Shown one piece after another: positions 18,627 through 28,489 of a stretch of DNA of 64,000 nucleotides (positions are counted from its first letter, which is position 1; each line of letters opens with the position of its first letter). The notes beneath the pieces are model-generated. The model ran no database searches and had not been told where the DNA came from. It saw only the letters and a list, made by a program, of their open reading frames with translations. Source of the stretch: Burkholderia territorii (lineage in GTDB: Bacteria; Pseudomonadota; Gammaproteobacteria; Burkholderiales; Burkholderiaceae). Made by a program: the position numbers and the translations under genes. The DNA lies in the NCBI RefSeq assembly GCF_902833055.1, contig NZ_CADFEJ010000011.1, forward strand, positions 1 through 64,000, written 5' to 3'.

Positions 18627-18693
18627 AAAAAAAAGCGCCACGGAGACCGTGGCGCTAAAAAAGTTCTAGCCATTCCGAGGGCCGTGCTAGAAC
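18627..18693 (-). terminator. Tandem hairpins, each followed by a U-tract on the minus strand
   Basis: Reading the minus strand, an 8-bp inverted repeat (GTTCTAGC/GCTAGAAC, plus-strand 18663-18670 and 18686-18693, 15-nt loop) is followed by six T. A perfect 10-bp stem (AGCGCCACGG/CCGTGGCGCT, 18634-18656, 3-nt loop) is then followed by seven T (18627-18633). The second has the form of an intrinsic terminator. No minus-strand gene ends just upstream of it, so it is either the 3' end of a small RNA, a leader attenuator for the copper operon about 400 bp on, or a leftover. Confidence 0.6.
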
Positions 18694-18910
18694 CTGAGAG
18701 ACTGCGCGAAACACCGTCGCCGGTTAAACTCCTGAAACGATGTTTCGAAAACGTGAGACATTCTTTCCGTTTCCGCCCGACAAGTCAAGCGGTATTTGCA
18801 CCGGTCTGTTCACTTTCCGGCGATGCTCATTTGAATACTTTCCTAATAAACCAAGGGTGAACCCGTAAAATCTCATCCGATGAACGATTCACCCATGGAA
18901 CATGCATCTT

Positions 18911-18940
18911 TTGACAATCATCCTACAATACCAACAAAAT
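18911..18940 (+). promoter_or_regulatory. Candidate sigma-70 promoter of the IclR-type gene
   Basis: A perfect TTGACA at 18911-18916 is followed, after 18 bp, by CAAAAT at 18935-18940 (four of six matches to TATAAT). The GTG start of the regulator lies 35 bp further on. The surrounding sequence is AT-rich. Confidence 0.35.
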
Positions 18941-18974
18941 TGAAATCGAGTTTCGGAAATAGAGAGAATCCCTC

Positions 18975-19799
18975 GTGTCGACACCTGTAACGCCTCCCGC
19001 GCCCCGAGATCGCGAATCGTCGCCGGACGAGATCACCGCGCTCGCGCGCGGCCTCGCCGTGCTGCGGCGCATCGCGGCCGCCGACGCCCCGGTCAGCAAC
19101 CGCGAGCTCACCGAATTGACGGGCATCCCGAAGCCGACCGTGTCGCGCATCACGGCAACGCTCGTGAGCGCCGGTTTCCTGTTCCAGTTGCCGGACAGCG
19201 AGCGCTTCGTGCTGACCGCATCGGTGCTGGAGCTGAGCCACGGCTTCCTGCGCAACTTCGACATCCGCGCGCGCTCGCGGCCGTTCATGATCGAACTCGC
19301 CGAGCGCACGTCGCTGTCGGTGCACCTCGCGGTGCGCGATCGCCTCGACATGGTCGCGATCGACGTGATCCGGCCGCGCTCGGCCGTGCTCGTCACGCGC
19401 CTGGAGATCGGCTCGCGGATGGACATCGCGCGCACCGCGGTCGGCCGCGCGTATCTCGCGGCACTGGAGGACGACGAGCGCCGCGCGCTGCTCGACGCGC
19501 TGCGCGCGACGGCCGGCGACGACTGGCCGCACATATCGGCACGCCTGACCCCGGGCGTCGAGGACGCGATGCGCGCCGGCCATGCAATCGCGATCGGCGA
19601 ATGGCGCGAAGGGCTGAACGCGGTCGCCGCCGGTTTCGTCGGCCCGTCCGGCCAGCGCTATTCGGTGAACTGCGGCGGCGCATCCAGTCAGTGCCCGCCC
19701 GAATGGCTGCAGGAACACGTCGTGCCCGCGCTGCACGAATGCATCGCCAAAATCACCCGCGAGATCGGCGGCGCACCGGCCCGGCGCAGTGGCGCGTAA
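18975..19799 (+). CDS. IclR-family transcriptional regulator
   Basis: The product is 274 residues, a normal IclR length. An N-terminal winged helix-turn-helix (about residues 20-85) includes NRELTELTGIPKPTVSRI. A C-terminal ligand-binding domain (about 95-260) follows. The start is GTG at 18975, with a purine-rich AGAGAGAA upstream. IclR proteins usually bind small carbon compounds and control a neighbouring operon. The divergent neighbour is the copper/cytochrome operon 754 bp away. The downstream neighbour in the same direction is mdtABC, which would be an unusual IclR target. Which of them it controls, if either, cannot be read from the sequence. Confidence 0.9.
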   Translation: MSTPVTPPAPRDRESSPDEITALARGLAVLRRIAAADAPVSNRELTELTGIPKPTVSRITATLVSAGFLFQLPDSERFVLTASVLELSHGFLRNFDIRARSRPFMIELAERTSLSVHLAVRDRLDMVAIDVIRPRSAVLVTRLEIGSRMDIARTAVGRAYLAALEDDERRALLDALRATAGDDWPHISARLTPGVEDAMRAGHAIAIGEWREGLNAVAAGFVGPSGQRYSVNCGGASSQCPPEWLQEHVVPALHECIAKITREIGGAPARRSGA

Positions 19800-19827
19800 T
19801 CGATTCGTCATCGTGCTGTCGCGTTCT

Positions 19828-19871
19828 GTAACGACCGTAACCCGTTGAAAGATAGGCCACTGGACTGTAAC
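19828..19871 (+). promoter_or_regulatory. GTAAC repeats upstream of mdtA, possible response-regulator site
   Basis: Three direct GTAAC copies occur at 19828-19832, 19837-19841 and 19867-19871, in the form TGTAACGACCGTAACC and TGTAACGG. The first two are 9 bp apart. Direct half-sites at about one helical turn are typical of OmpR/PhoB-type regulators, which often control RND pumps. No such regulator is encoded nearby. Confidence 0.3.
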
Positions 19872-20050
19872 GGGGACGGGACGTAGGATCATGCCCATCG
19901 TCGCGCCGCATTCGCGGCGCGCACCGCTCTTTTCAATTCCCGCGCGGATCGCCAGGGCCCGGACCGAGCCGGCGCACCGGCACCGCATGCCCACGCGCCG
20001 CCCCAGGGCCCGACTCCCGGCCCGCCGCGCCGTCTTCCTGACAGAACACG

Positions 20051-21427
20051 ATGGACAACCAACAAAAGCCCACGCCCCCTTCGAAGGATCCCGCCTCCCC
20101 TGCCGCGCGCCGCCCGCGCCGCGCGCTGGCGATCGGGACGCTCGCGGTCGTCGTCATCGGCGGCCTGCTGTGGTGGCACCCGTGGAACCGCACGCCGGCC
20201 GACGCGTCCGCCAAGGGCGGCGCGGCCTCCGGCGCGAGTGCCGCCGGCGGCCATCGCGGCCGCGGCGGCCCCGCCGCCATGGCGAACGTTCCGCAACCCG
20301 TCTCGGTCGCGACCGCGACGCAGGGCGAGATGCCGATCGTGCTGTCCGCGCTCGGCACCGTGACGCCGCTCGCAAACGTGACGGTCAAGACCCAGTTGTC
20401 GGGTTATCTGCAGTCGGTCGCATTCCAGGAAGGCCAGATCGTCAAGAAAGGCGACCTGCTCGCGCAGATCGACCCGCGCCCGTACCAGGTCGCGCTCGAG
20501 AATGCCGAAGGCACGCATGCGCGCGATTCCGCGCTGCTCGCGACGGCCCGCCTCGACCTGAAGCGCTATCAGACCCTGCTGTCGCAGGATTCGATCGCGT
20601 CGCAGACGGTCGACACCCAGGCGTCGCTCGTCAAGCAATACGAAGGGACGGTCAAGACCGACCAGGCGGCGATCGACTCCGCGAAACTGAACCTCGCGTA
20701 CGCGCGCATCACGGCGCCGGTGTCGGGCCGCGTCGGCCTGCGTCAGGTCGACCCCGGCAACTACGTGACGCCGGGCGACACGAACGGCATCGTCGTGATC
20801 ACGCAACTGCAGCCGATGAGCGTGATCTTCACGACCTCGGAGGACAACCTGCCGCAAATCCTCAAGCAGGTGAACGCGGGCCGGAAACTGTCGGTCACCG
20901 CGTACAACCGCAACAACACGGTGCCGCTCGAGACGGGTTCGCTCGAAACGCTCGACAACCAGATCGACACGAGCACCGGCACCGTCAAGCTGCGCGCGAC
21001 CTTCGACAACAAGGAAGGCCTGCTGTTTCCGAATCAGTTCGTGAACACGCGGCTGCTGGTCGACGTGATGCGCAATGCGACGATCGTGCCGACCGCCGCC
21101 GTGCTGACGGGCTCGATCGGCCAGTTCGTATACATCGTGAAACCCGACAACACGGTGACGGTGCGCAAGGTCACGACCGGCCCGGTCGACGGCGAGCGCA
21201 CGAGCATCGTCAGCGGCGTCGCGATCGGCGAGCGCGTGGTCACCGACGGCTCCGACCGGTTGCGCGAAGGCGCGAAGATCACCATCCCGGCCGACAAGCC
21301 GAAAGGCGCATCCGGTGCGCATGGCGCCGGCGCGGCGTCCGGCGCACCGGGTGCATCGGGCACTGCCGCCCACCGCGGCGGTCACAAGCACGGCGCGTCG
21401 CAGGCAGCGGCCCCCGCGGCCCAGTAA
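20051..21427 (+). CDS. mdtA: RND efflux periplasmic adaptor subunit, MdtA-like
   Basis: The product is 458 residues. An N-terminal cytoplasmic and membrane segment (hydrophobic at about 26-41) is followed by a Gly/Ala-rich linker. The membrane fusion core comes next: a barrel-sandwich hybrid (VKTQLSGYLQSVAFQEGQIVKKGD), an alpha-helical hairpin (about 140-215), and a second half (ARITAPVSGRVG). The C-terminal 50 residues are low-complexity Gly/Ala/His. It links the inner-membrane RND pump to an outer-membrane channel. It is the first gene of a three-gene operon with mdtB (15 bp on) and mdtC. No outer membrane factor gene lies in the operon, so a channel encoded elsewhere must be used. Confidence 0.88.
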   Translation: MDNQQKPTPPSKDPASPAARRPRRALAIGTLAVVVIGGLLWWHPWNRTPADASAKGGAASGASAAGGHRGRGGPAAMANVPQPVSVATATQGEMPIVLSALGTVTPLANVTVKTQLSGYLQSVAFQEGQIVKKGDLLAQIDPRPYQVALENAEGTHARDSALLATARLDLKRYQTLLSQDSIASQTVDTQASLVKQYEGTVKTDQAAIDSAKLNLAYARITAPVSGRVGLRQVDPGNYVTPGDTNGIVVITQLQPMSVIFTTSEDNLPQILKQVNAGRKLSVTAYNRNNTVPLETGSLETLDNQIDTSTGTVKLRATFDNKEGLLFPNQFVNTRLLVDVMRNATIVPTAAVLTGSIGQFVYIVKPDNTVTVRKVTTGPVDGERTSIVSGVAIGERVVTDGSDRLREGAKITIPADKPKGASGAHGAGAASGAPGASGTAAHRGGHKHGASQAAAPAAQ

Positions 21428-21442
21428 CGCGCGGGCCGCTCG

Positions 21443-24400
21443 ATGAATCCATCCCGCCTCTTCATTCTCCGTCCGGTCGGCACCGCCCTCCTGATGGCGG
21501 CGATCATGCTGGCCGGCCTCGTCGCGCTGCGCTTCCTGCCGCTCGCCGCGCTGCCCGAAGTCGACTACCCGACGATCCAGGTCCAGACCTTCTATCCGGG
21601 CGCGAGCCCGGAGGTGATGACGTCGTCGGTCACCGCGCCGCTCGAGCGGCAGTTTGGCCAGATGCCGTCGCTCAACCAGATGTCGTCGCAAAGCTCGGCC
21701 GGCGCGTCGGTGATCACGCTGCAGTTCTCGCTCGACCTGCCGCTCGACGTCGCCGAACAGGAAGTGCAGGCCGCGATCAACGCGGCCGGCAACCTGTTGC
21801 CGTCCGATCTGCCGGCCCCGCCGATCTATGCGAAGGTCAACCCGGCCGACGCGCCGGTGCTGACGCTCGCCATCACGTCGAAGACCTTGCCGCTCACGCA
21901 GGTGCAGGACCTGACCGACACGCGCCTCGCGATGAAGATCTCGCAGATCGCCGGTGTCGGCCTCGTCAGCCTGTCGGGCGGCAACCGGCCGGCCGTGCGG
22001 ATCCAGGCAAACCCGACCGCGCTCGCGAAATACGGAATGAACCTCGACGATCTGCGCACGACGATCTCGAACCTGAACGTGAACACGCCGAAGGGCAATT
22101 TCGACGGCCCGACGCGCGCGTACACGATCAACGCGAACGACCAGCTCACCAGCGCGGACCAATACAACGACGCGGTCGTCGCGTACAAGAGCGGCCGTCC
22201 GGTGATGCTGACCGACGTCGCGAAGGTCGTCGCCGGCTCGGAGAACACCAAGCTCGGCGCGTGGGTGAACTCGGAGCCCGCGATCATCCTGAACGTGCAG
22301 CGCCAGCCGGGCGCGAACGTGATCGCGACCGTCGACGCGATCAAGGCGCAGTTGCCGAAGTTGCAGGAAACGCTGCCCGCCGCGCTCGACGTGCAGATCG
22401 TCACCGATCGCACGACGATGATCCGCGCGGCCGTGCGCGACGTGCAGTTCGAGCTGCTGCTCGCGGTCGCGCTGGTCGTGCTGGTGATGTACCTGTTCCT
22501 CGCGAACGTCTACGCGACGATCATCCCGAGCCTGTCGGTGCCGCTGTCGCTGATCGGCACGCTCGCGGTGATGTACATGGCCGGTTTTTCGCTGAACAAC
22601 CTGTCGTTGATGGCGCTCACCATCGCGACCGGCTTCGTCGTCGACGATGCGATCGTGATGATCGAGAACATCGCGCGCTACGTCGAGGAAGGCGATTCCG
22701 GTCTCGAGGCGGCGTTGAAGGGCTCGCGGCAGATCGGCTTCACGATCATCTCGCTGACGGTGTCGCTGATCGCGGTGCTGATTCCGCTGCTGTTCATGGG
22801 CGACGTGGTCGGCCGGCTGTTCCACGAATTCGCGATCACGCTCGCGGTGACGATCGTGATCTCGGCGATCGTGTCGCTCACGCTCGTGCCGATGATGTGC
22901 GCGAAGCTGCTGCGCCATTCGCCGCCGCCCGAAAGCCACCGCTTCGAGGCGCGCGTGCACCGCGCGATCGACTGGGTGATCGCGCGCTACGCGGTCGCGC
23001 TCGAATGGGTGCTGAACCGCCAGCGCTCAACGCTCGTCGTCGCGCTGCTGACGCTCGCGCTCACCGCCCTGCTCTACGTATTCGTGCCGAAAGGCTTCTT
23101 CCCCGCGCAGGATACCGGCGTGATCCAGGCGATCACGCAGGCGCCGCAGTCGATTTCGTACGGCGCGATGGCCGAACGCCAGCAGGCGCTCGCGGCCGAG
23201 ATCCTGAAGGATCCGAACGTCGAGAGCCTCACGTCGTTCATCGGCGTCGACGGCAGCAACATCACGCTGAACAGCGGCCGGATGCTGATCAACCTGAAGG
23301 CACGCGACGAGCGCTCCGAGTCGGCCGCGCAGATCATCCGCGACCTGCAGCAGCGCGTCGCGAACGTGACCGGCATCACGCTGTTCATGCAGTCGGTGCA
23401 GGACCTGACGATCGACTCGACCGTGAGCCCGACGCAGTATCAGTTCATGCTGACGAGCCCGAACCCCGACGAGTTCGCGACCTGGGTGCCGAAGCTCGTC
23501 ACGCGGCTGCAGAAGGAGCCGTCGCTCGCCGACGTCGCGACCGACCTGCAGAGCAACGGCCAGTCGGTCTACATCGAGATCGACCGCGCGAGCGCCGCGC
23601 GCTTCGGCATCACGCCCGCGACCGTCGACAATGCGCTGTACGACGCGTTCGGCCAGCGCATCGTGTCGACCATCTTCACGCAGTCGAACCAGTACCGCGT
23701 GATTCTCGAGTCGGAGCCGAAGGAGCAGCATTACGCCGAATCGCTGAACGACATCTACCTGCCGTCGGCGGGCGGCGGCCAGGTGCCGCTGTCGTCGATC
23801 GCGTCGTTCCACGAGCGGCCGTCGCCGCTGCTGGTCGCGCATCTGTCGCAGTTCCCGTCGACGACGGTCTCGTTCAACCTCGCACCGGGCGCGTCGCTCG
23901 GCGAGGCCGTGAAGGCGATCGCCGCCGCCGAGAAGGACATCGGCCTGCCCGGCTCGTTCCAGACGCGCTTCCAGGGCGCGGCGCTCGCGTTCCAGGCGTC
24001 GCTGTCGAACCAGCTGTTCCTGATCCTCGCGGCGGTCGTCACGATGTACATCGTGCTCGGCGTGCTGTACGAGAGCTACATCCATCCGATCACGATCCTG
24101 TCGACGCTGCCGTCGGCCGGCGTCGGCGCGCTGCTCGCGCTGATGATCACCGGGCACGACCTCGACATCATCGGGATCATCGGGATCGTGCTGCTGATCG
24201 GCATCGTGAAGAAGAACGCGATCATGATGATCGACTTCGCGCTCGAGGCCGAGCGCGTCGAAGGCAAGCCGCCGCGCGAGGCGATCTATCAGGCGTGCCT
24301 GCTGCGCTTCCGGCCGATCCTGATGACGACGCTCGCCGCGCTGCTCGGCGCGGTGCCGCTGATCGTCGGCGCGGGCGCGGGCTCCGAGCTGCGCCAGCCG

Positions 24401-24562
24401 CTCGGGATCGCGATTGCGGGCGGGCTGATCGTGTCGCAGGTGCTCACGCTGTTTACGACGCCGGTGATCTATCTCGGCTTCGACAGCCTCGCGCGCCGCG
24501 TACGCGGCTGGTTCGAGCGGCACGGCCCCGGCCGCGACGCAGGCAAGCAAACGGGCGCGTAA
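21443..24562 (+). CDS. mdtB: RND multidrug transporter subunit, MdtB-like
   Basis: The product is 1039 residues, full length for an HAE1-family RND transporter. It begins with the characteristic [15 protein letters not shown], has the proton-relay TM4 segment [15 protein letters not shown] with adjacent Asp residues, and ends with the second membrane half ([18 protein letters not shown]). It works as a proton/drug antiporter. In MdtABC systems the MdtB and MdtC subunits form a heterotrimer. It is flanked closely by mdtA (15 bp) and mdtC (3 bp), so coupling is likely. Substrates cannot be deduced. Bile salts, novobiocin and metals are known for the enterobacterial system. Confidence 0.9.
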   Translation: MNPSRLFILRPVGTALLMAAIMLAGLVALRFLPLAALPEVDYPTIQVQTFYPGASPEVMTSSVTAPLERQFGQMPSLNQMSSQSSAGASVITLQFSLDLPLDVAEQEVQAAINAAGNLLPSDLPAPPIYAKVNPADAPVLTLAITSKTLPLTQVQDLTDTRLAMKISQIAGVGLVSLSGGNRPAVRIQANPTALAKYGMNLDDLRTTISNLNVNTPKGNFDGPTRAYTINANDQLTSADQYNDAVVAYKSGRPVMLTDVAKVVAGSENTKLGAWVNSEPAIILNVQRQPGANVIATVDAIKAQLPKLQETLPAALDVQIVTDRTTMIRAAVRDVQFELLLAVALVVLVMYLFLANVYATIIPSLSVPLSLIGTLAVMYMAGFSLNNLSLMALTIATGFVVDDAIVMIENIARYVEEGDSGLEAALKGSRQIGFTIISLTVSLIAVLIPLLFMGDVVGRLFHEFAITLAVTIVISAIVSLTLVPMMCAKLLRHSPPPESHRFEARVHRAIDWVIARYAVALEWVLNRQRSTLVVALLTLALTALLYVFVPKGFFPAQDTGVIQAITQAPQSISYGAMAERQQALAAEILKDPNVESLTSFIGVDGSNITLNSGRMLINLKARDERSESAAQIIRDLQQRVANVTGITLFMQSVQDLTIDSTVSPTQYQFMLTSPNPDEFATWVPKLVTRLQKEPSLADVATDLQSNGQSVYIEIDRASAARFGITPATVDNALYDAFGQRIVSTIFTQSNQYRVILESEPKEQHYAESLNDIYLPSAGGGQVPLSSIASFHERPSPLLVAHLSQFPSTTVSFNLAPGASLGEAVKAIAAAEKDIGLPGSFQTRFQGAALAFQASLSNQLFLILAAVVTMYIVLGVLYESYIHPITILSTLPSAGVGALLALMITGHDLDIIGIIGIVLLIGIVKKNAIMMIDFALEAERVEGKPPREAIYQACLLRFRPILMTTLAALLGAVPLIVGAGAGSELRQPLGIAIAGGLIVSQVLTLFTTPVIYLGFDSLARRVRGWFERHGPGRDAGKQTGA

Positions 24563-24565
24563 GCG

Positions 24566-27500
24566 ATGAACCTGTCGCGCCCCTTCATCACCCGCCCCGT
24601 CGCGACGACGCTGCTCGCGCTCGGTGTCGCGCTCGCCGGCCTGTTCGCGTTCATCAAGCTGCCGGTGTCGCCGCTGCCGCAGGTCGACTTCCCGACCATT
24701 TCGGTGCAGGCGTCGCTGCCCGGCGCGAGCCCCGAGACGGTCGCGACCAGCGTGACGAGCCCGCTCGAGCGGCACCTCGGCTCGATCGCCGACGTCAGCG
24801 AAATGACGTCGACCAGCACCGTCGGCAACGCGCGGATCATCCTGCAGTTCGGGCTGAACCGCGACATCGACGGCGCCGCGCGCGACGTGCAGGCCGCAAT
24901 CAATGCGGCGCGCGCCGACCTGCCCGCGTCGCTCAAGAGCAACCCGACGTACCGCAAGGTCAACCCGGCCGATTCGCCGATCATGGTCGTGTCGCTCACG
25001 TCGGAAACGTCATCGCCCGCGAAGCTGTACGACGCCGCGTCGACGGTGCTGCAGCAGTCGCTGTCGCAGATCGACGGCGTCGGCCAGGTCTCGGTGAGCG
25101 GCTCCGCGAACCCGGCCGTGCGTGTCGAGCTCGAGCCTCATGCGCTGTTCCACTACGGGATCGGCCTCGAGGACGTGCGCGCCGCGCTCGCGTCCGCGAA
25201 CGCGAACAGCCCGAAGGGCGCGATCGAATTCGGCCCGAAGCGCTACCAGCTCTACACGAACGACCAGGCCTCGCAGGCGTCGCAGTACAGCGACCTGGTC
25301 GTCGCGTACCGCAACGGCGCGGCCGTGCGGCTGTCCGACCTGTCCGAGGTCGTCGACGGCGTCGAGGACCTCCGCAACCTGGGCCTGTCGAACGGCAAGC
25401 GCGCGGTGCTCGTGATCCTCTACCGCTCGCCCGGCGCGAACATCATCGAGACGATCGACCGCGTGCGCGCGGCGCTGCCGCAGCTCACCGCGTCGCTGCC
25501 GGCCGACATCACGGTGACGCCGGTGCTCGATCGTTCGACGACGATCCGCGCGTCGCTGAAGGACACCGAGCACACGCTGCTGATCGCGGTGAGCCTGGTC
25601 GTGATGGTCGTGTTCCTGTTCCTGCGCAACTGGCGCGCGACGCTGATCCCGAGCGTCGCCGTGCCGATCTCGATCGTCGGCACGTTCGGCGCGATGTACC
25701 TGCTCGGCTTCTCGATCGACAACCTGTCGCTGATGGCGCTGATCGTCGCGACCGGCTTCGTCGTCGACGATGCGATCGTCGTGCTCGAGAACATCACGCG
25801 CCACATCGAGAACGGCAAGCCGCGGCTGCAGGCCGCCTTCGACGGTGCGCGCGAGGTCGGCTTCACCGTGCTGTCGATGAGCATTTCGCTCGTCGCGGTG
25901 TTCCTGCCGATCCTGCTGATGGGCGGCATCGTCGGGCGCCTGTTCCGCGAATTCGCACTGACGCTGTCGCTCGCGATCGGCGTGTCGCTGGCCGTTTCGC
26001 TGACGGTCACGCCGATGATGTGCGCGCGGCTGCTGCGCGAGCCGCACGAGGTGCGCGAGGAAGGCCGCCTCGGCCGGTTCCTCGAGCGCTTCTTCACGCG
26101 GATGCAGCGCGGCTACGAGCGCACGCTGTCGTGGGCGCTGCGCCGCCCGCTGCTGGTCCTGCTGATCCTGTTCGCGACGATCGGCCTGAACGTCTATCTG
26201 TATATCGTCGTGCCGAAGGGCTTCTTCCCGCAGCAGGACACCGGGTTGATGATCGGCGGCATCCAGGCCGACCAGTCGACGTCGTTCCAGGCGATGAAGC
26301 TGAAGTTCTCCGAAATGATGCGGATCGTGCAGTCGAATCCGAACGTGAAGAGCGTAGCCGGCTTCACCGGCGGCACGCAGACCAACTCGGGCTTCATGTT
26401 CGTCACGCTGAAGGACCGCACCGAGCGCAAGCTGTCGGCCGACCAGGTGATCCAGCAACTGCGCAAGCCGCTGTCGGACGTCGCGGGTGCGCGCACGTTC
26501 CTGCAGGCCGCGCAGGACATTCGCGTCGGCGGCCGGCAGAGCAGCGCGCAGTATCAGTTCACGCTGCTCGGCGATTCGAGCGCCGAGCTGTACAAGTGGG
26601 GGCCGCTGTTGACCGAGGCGCTGCAAAAGCGCGCCGAGCTGACCGACGTGAACTCCGACCAGCAGCAAGGCGGCCTCGAGGCGATGGTCACGATCGATCG
26701 CGCGACCGCCGCGCGGCTCGGCATCAAGCCGGCGCAGATCGACAACACGCTGTACGACGCGTTCGGCCAGCGCCAGGTCTCGACGATCTACAACCCGCTG
26801 AACCAGTATCACGTGGTGATGGAGGTCGCGCCGAAATACTGGCAGAGCCCCGAGATGCTGAACCAGGTATGGATCAGCACGTCGGGCGGCAGCGCGAACG
26901 GCTCGCAGACGACCAACGCCGCGGCCGGCACCTTCGTCGCGACCTCGGCCGGCACGTCGAGCGCCGGCACGGCCGCCACCAGCGCTGCGGCGATCGCGTC
27001 CGATTCCGCGCGCAACCAGGCGCTGAACTCGATCGCGTCGAGCGGCAAGTCGAGCGCGTCGTCGGGCGCGGCGGTGTCGACGTCGAAGTCGACGATGATC
27101 CCGCTGTCCGCGATCGCGACCTTCGGCCCGAGCACGACGCCGCTGTCGGTCAACCACCAGGGGTTGTTCGTCGCGACGACGATCTCGTTCAACCTGCCGC
27201 CGGGCGTGTCGCTGTCGCAGGCGACCCAGGTGATCTACCAGACGATGGCGCAGATCGGCGTGCCGCCGACGATCGTCGGCAGCTTCCAGGGCACCGCGCA
27301 GGCGTTCCAGCAGTCGCTGAACAACCAGCCGATCCTGATCCTCGCGGCGCTGCTGGCCGTCTACATCGTGCTCGGGATCCTGTACGAGAGCTACATCCAT
27401 CCGATCACGATCCTGTCGACACTGCCGTCGGCGGGCGTCGGCGCGCTGCTCGCGCTGCTGCTGTTCAAGACCGAGTTCAGCATCATTGCGCTGATCGGCG

Positions 27501-27874
27501 TGATCCTGCTGATCGGTATCGTGAAGAAGAACGCGATCATGATGGTCGACTTCGCGATCGACCAGACGCGCAACGGCAACAAGTCGTCGCTCGATGCGAT
27601 CCACGAGGCGTGCCTGCTGCGCTTCCGGCCGATCATGATGACGACGATGGCGGCACTGCTCGGCGCGCTGCCGCTCGCGTTCGGCAACGGCGACGGCGCC
27701 GAGCTGCGTGCGCCGCTCGGGATCGCGATCGCCGGCGGCCTGATCATGTCGCAGGTGCTGACGCTCTATACGACACCGGTCGTCTATCTGTACATGGACC
27801 GGTTGCGCGTGTGGGGCGAGAAGCGCCGCAACCGTCGCGGGAATTCGGGCGGGCCGGCGGTGGCGGGCGAATAA
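24566..27874 (+). CDS. mdtC: RND multidrug transporter subunit, MdtC-like, with low-complexity insertion
   Basis: The product is 1102 residues, about 60 longer than its partner. The fold is standard: [16 protein letters not shown] at the start, the TM4 relay [15 protein letters not shown], and [18 protein letters not shown] near the end. The additional length comes from a Ser/Ala/Thr/Gly-rich stretch at about residues 772-845 in the second periplasmic loop, just before the conserved strand that leads to TM8. It pairs with the MdtB-like subunit 3 bp upstream. It is followed by a GC-rich hairpin that could end the operon. Confidence 0.9.
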   Translation: MNLSRPFITRPVATTLLALGVALAGLFAFIKLPVSPLPQVDFPTISVQASLPGASPETVATSVTSPLERHLGSIADVSEMTSTSTVGNARIILQFGLNRDIDGAARDVQAAINAARADLPASLKSNPTYRKVNPADSPIMVVSLTSETSSPAKLYDAASTVLQQSLSQIDGVGQVSVSGSANPAVRVELEPHALFHYGIGLEDVRAALASANANSPKGAIEFGPKRYQLYTNDQASQASQYSDLVVAYRNGAAVRLSDLSEVVDGVEDLRNLGLSNGKRAVLVILYRSPGANIIETIDRVRAALPQLTASLPADITVTPVLDRSTTIRASLKDTEHTLLIAVSLVVMVVFLFLRNWRATLIPSVAVPISIVGTFGAMYLLGFSIDNLSLMALIVATGFVVDDAIVVLENITRHIENGKPRLQAAFDGAREVGFTVLSMSISLVAVFLPILLMGGIVGRLFREFALTLSLAIGVSLAVSLTVTPMMCARLLREPHEVREEGRLGRFLERFFTRMQRGYERTLSWALRRPLLVLLILFATIGLNVYLYIVVPKGFFPQQDTGLMIGGIQADQSTSFQAMKLKFSEMMRIVQSNPNVKSVAGFTGGTQTNSGFMFVTLKDRTERKLSADQVIQQLRKPLSDVAGARTFLQAAQDIRVGGRQSSAQYQFTLLGDSSAELYKWGPLLTEALQKRAELTDVNSDQQQGGLEAMVTIDRATAARLGIKPAQIDNTLYDAFGQRQVSTIYNPLNQYHVVMEVAPKYWQSPEMLNQVWISTSGGSANGSQTTNAAAGTFVATSAGTSSAGTAATSAAAIASDSARNQALNSIASSGKSSASSGAAVSTSKSTMIPLSAIATFGPSTTPLSVNHQGLFVATTISFNLPPGVSLSQATQVIYQTMAQIGVPPTIVGSFQGTAQAFQQSLNNQPILILAALLAVYIVLGILYESYIHPITILSTLPSAGVGALLALLLFKTEFSIIALIGVILLIGIVKKNAIMMVDFAIDQTRNGNKSSLDAIHEACLLRFRPIMMTTMAALLGALPLAFGNGDGAELRAPLGIAIAGGLIMSQVLTLYTTPVVYLYMDRLRVWGEKRRNRRGNSGGPAVAGE

Positions 27875-27910
27875 GCGAATCAGCGGGTAAACCAATCAGC
27901 GGATAACGGC

Positions 27911-27935
27911 ACGCGGCCGCATCGGGCGGCCGCGT
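27911..27935 (+). terminator. Hairpin after mdtABC
   Basis: A perfect 10-bp stem (ACGCGGCCGC/GCGGCCGCGT) with a 5-nt loop lies 36 bp after the mdtC stop. No T-run follows, so termination efficiency is uncertain. Confidence 0.5.
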
Positions 27936-28013
27936 CGCCGAGGCTTGCGCGCCCGCCGCGATCGGCTATCGTGTGTCCATGCCCACCCTCGCGCCGATCT
28001 CCGGGGACCCGCC

Positions 28014-28397
28014 ATGAACGTCCAGTTGAACCACACGATCGTCTGGTGCCGCGACAAGCACGCGTCGAGCCGCTTCCTCACCGAGCTGCTGGAGTTGCCG
28101 GCGCCGACGCCGTTCGGCGCGATGCTGGTCGTGCAGCTCGACAACGGCGTGTCGCTCGATTTTTATGAAAAAGAGGGAGAGATCACGGCCCAGCACTACG
28201 CTTTCCTGACCGACGAGGCCGGCTTCGATCGCGTGTTCGCACGCATTCGTGCACGCGGGCTGCCGCACTGGGCCGACCCTGCGAAGCGGCAGCCCGGCGA
28301 CATCTACCGCCACAACGGCGGGCGCGGCGTGTATTTCGAGGATCCGGACGGTCACTTCCTCGAAGTGATGACACAGCCTTACGTGCTGAACGGATAA
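28014..28397 (+). CDS. VOC-family protein (glyoxalase/bleomycin resistance fold)
   Basis: The product is 127 residues, a single vicinal-oxygen-chelate domain. It opens with QLNHTIVWCRDKHASSRF and closes with the typical YFEDPDGHFLEVMT, which supplies a conserved Glu. His7 and the C-terminal Glu are candidate metal ligands. The ATG at 28014 has a GGGGAC site. An upstream in-frame extension of 23 codons is less likely. Substrate unknown. It is convergent with the NYN-domain gene. Confidence 0.8.
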   Translation: MNVQLNHTIVWCRDKHASSRFLTELLELPAPTPFGAMLVVQLDNGVSLDFYEKEGEITAQHYAFLTDEAGFDRVFARIRARGLPHWADPAKRQPGDIYRHNGGRGVYFEDPDGHFLEVMTQPYVLNG

Positions 28398-28489
28398 CGG
28401 AGCGCGTCGGCCGGCATTGCGCCGACCCACGTGGCGACATGGGCGGCGCCCTGGGTCGGACACCGCCCTGCCGTGACGCGGTGACGCCG

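Larger units (their letters stand above)
18221..18974. other. 754-bp divergent intergenic region between copper operon and IclR gene
   Basis: No convincing protein gene is present. The left part (18221-18620) is GC-rich and must contain the promoter and leader of the copper/cytochrome operon. I cannot point to clear -35/-10 boxes there. The right part (18700-18970) is markedly more AT-rich and contains the candidate IclR promoter. Between them lie two inverted repeats described separately. Confidence 0.6.

Noticed and set aside
19889..22960. 1023-codon minus-strand open frame opposite mdtA/mdtB
   Set aside because: Antisense artefact of high third-position GC. Composition is Arg/Asp/His-rich with no recognisable fold.
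19891..27906. 2671-codon plus-strand open frame over the mdtABC region
   Set aside because: It is an out-of-frame shadow of the three pump genes, rich in Arg/Pro/Asp without any domain. The mdtA, mdtB and mdtC frames show clear family motifs.
28406..28426. Short GTCGGC/GCCGAC inverted repeat after the VOC gene
   Set aside because: The stem is only 6 bp with a 9-nt loop and no T-run, which is too weak to list as a terminator in sequence this GC-rich.
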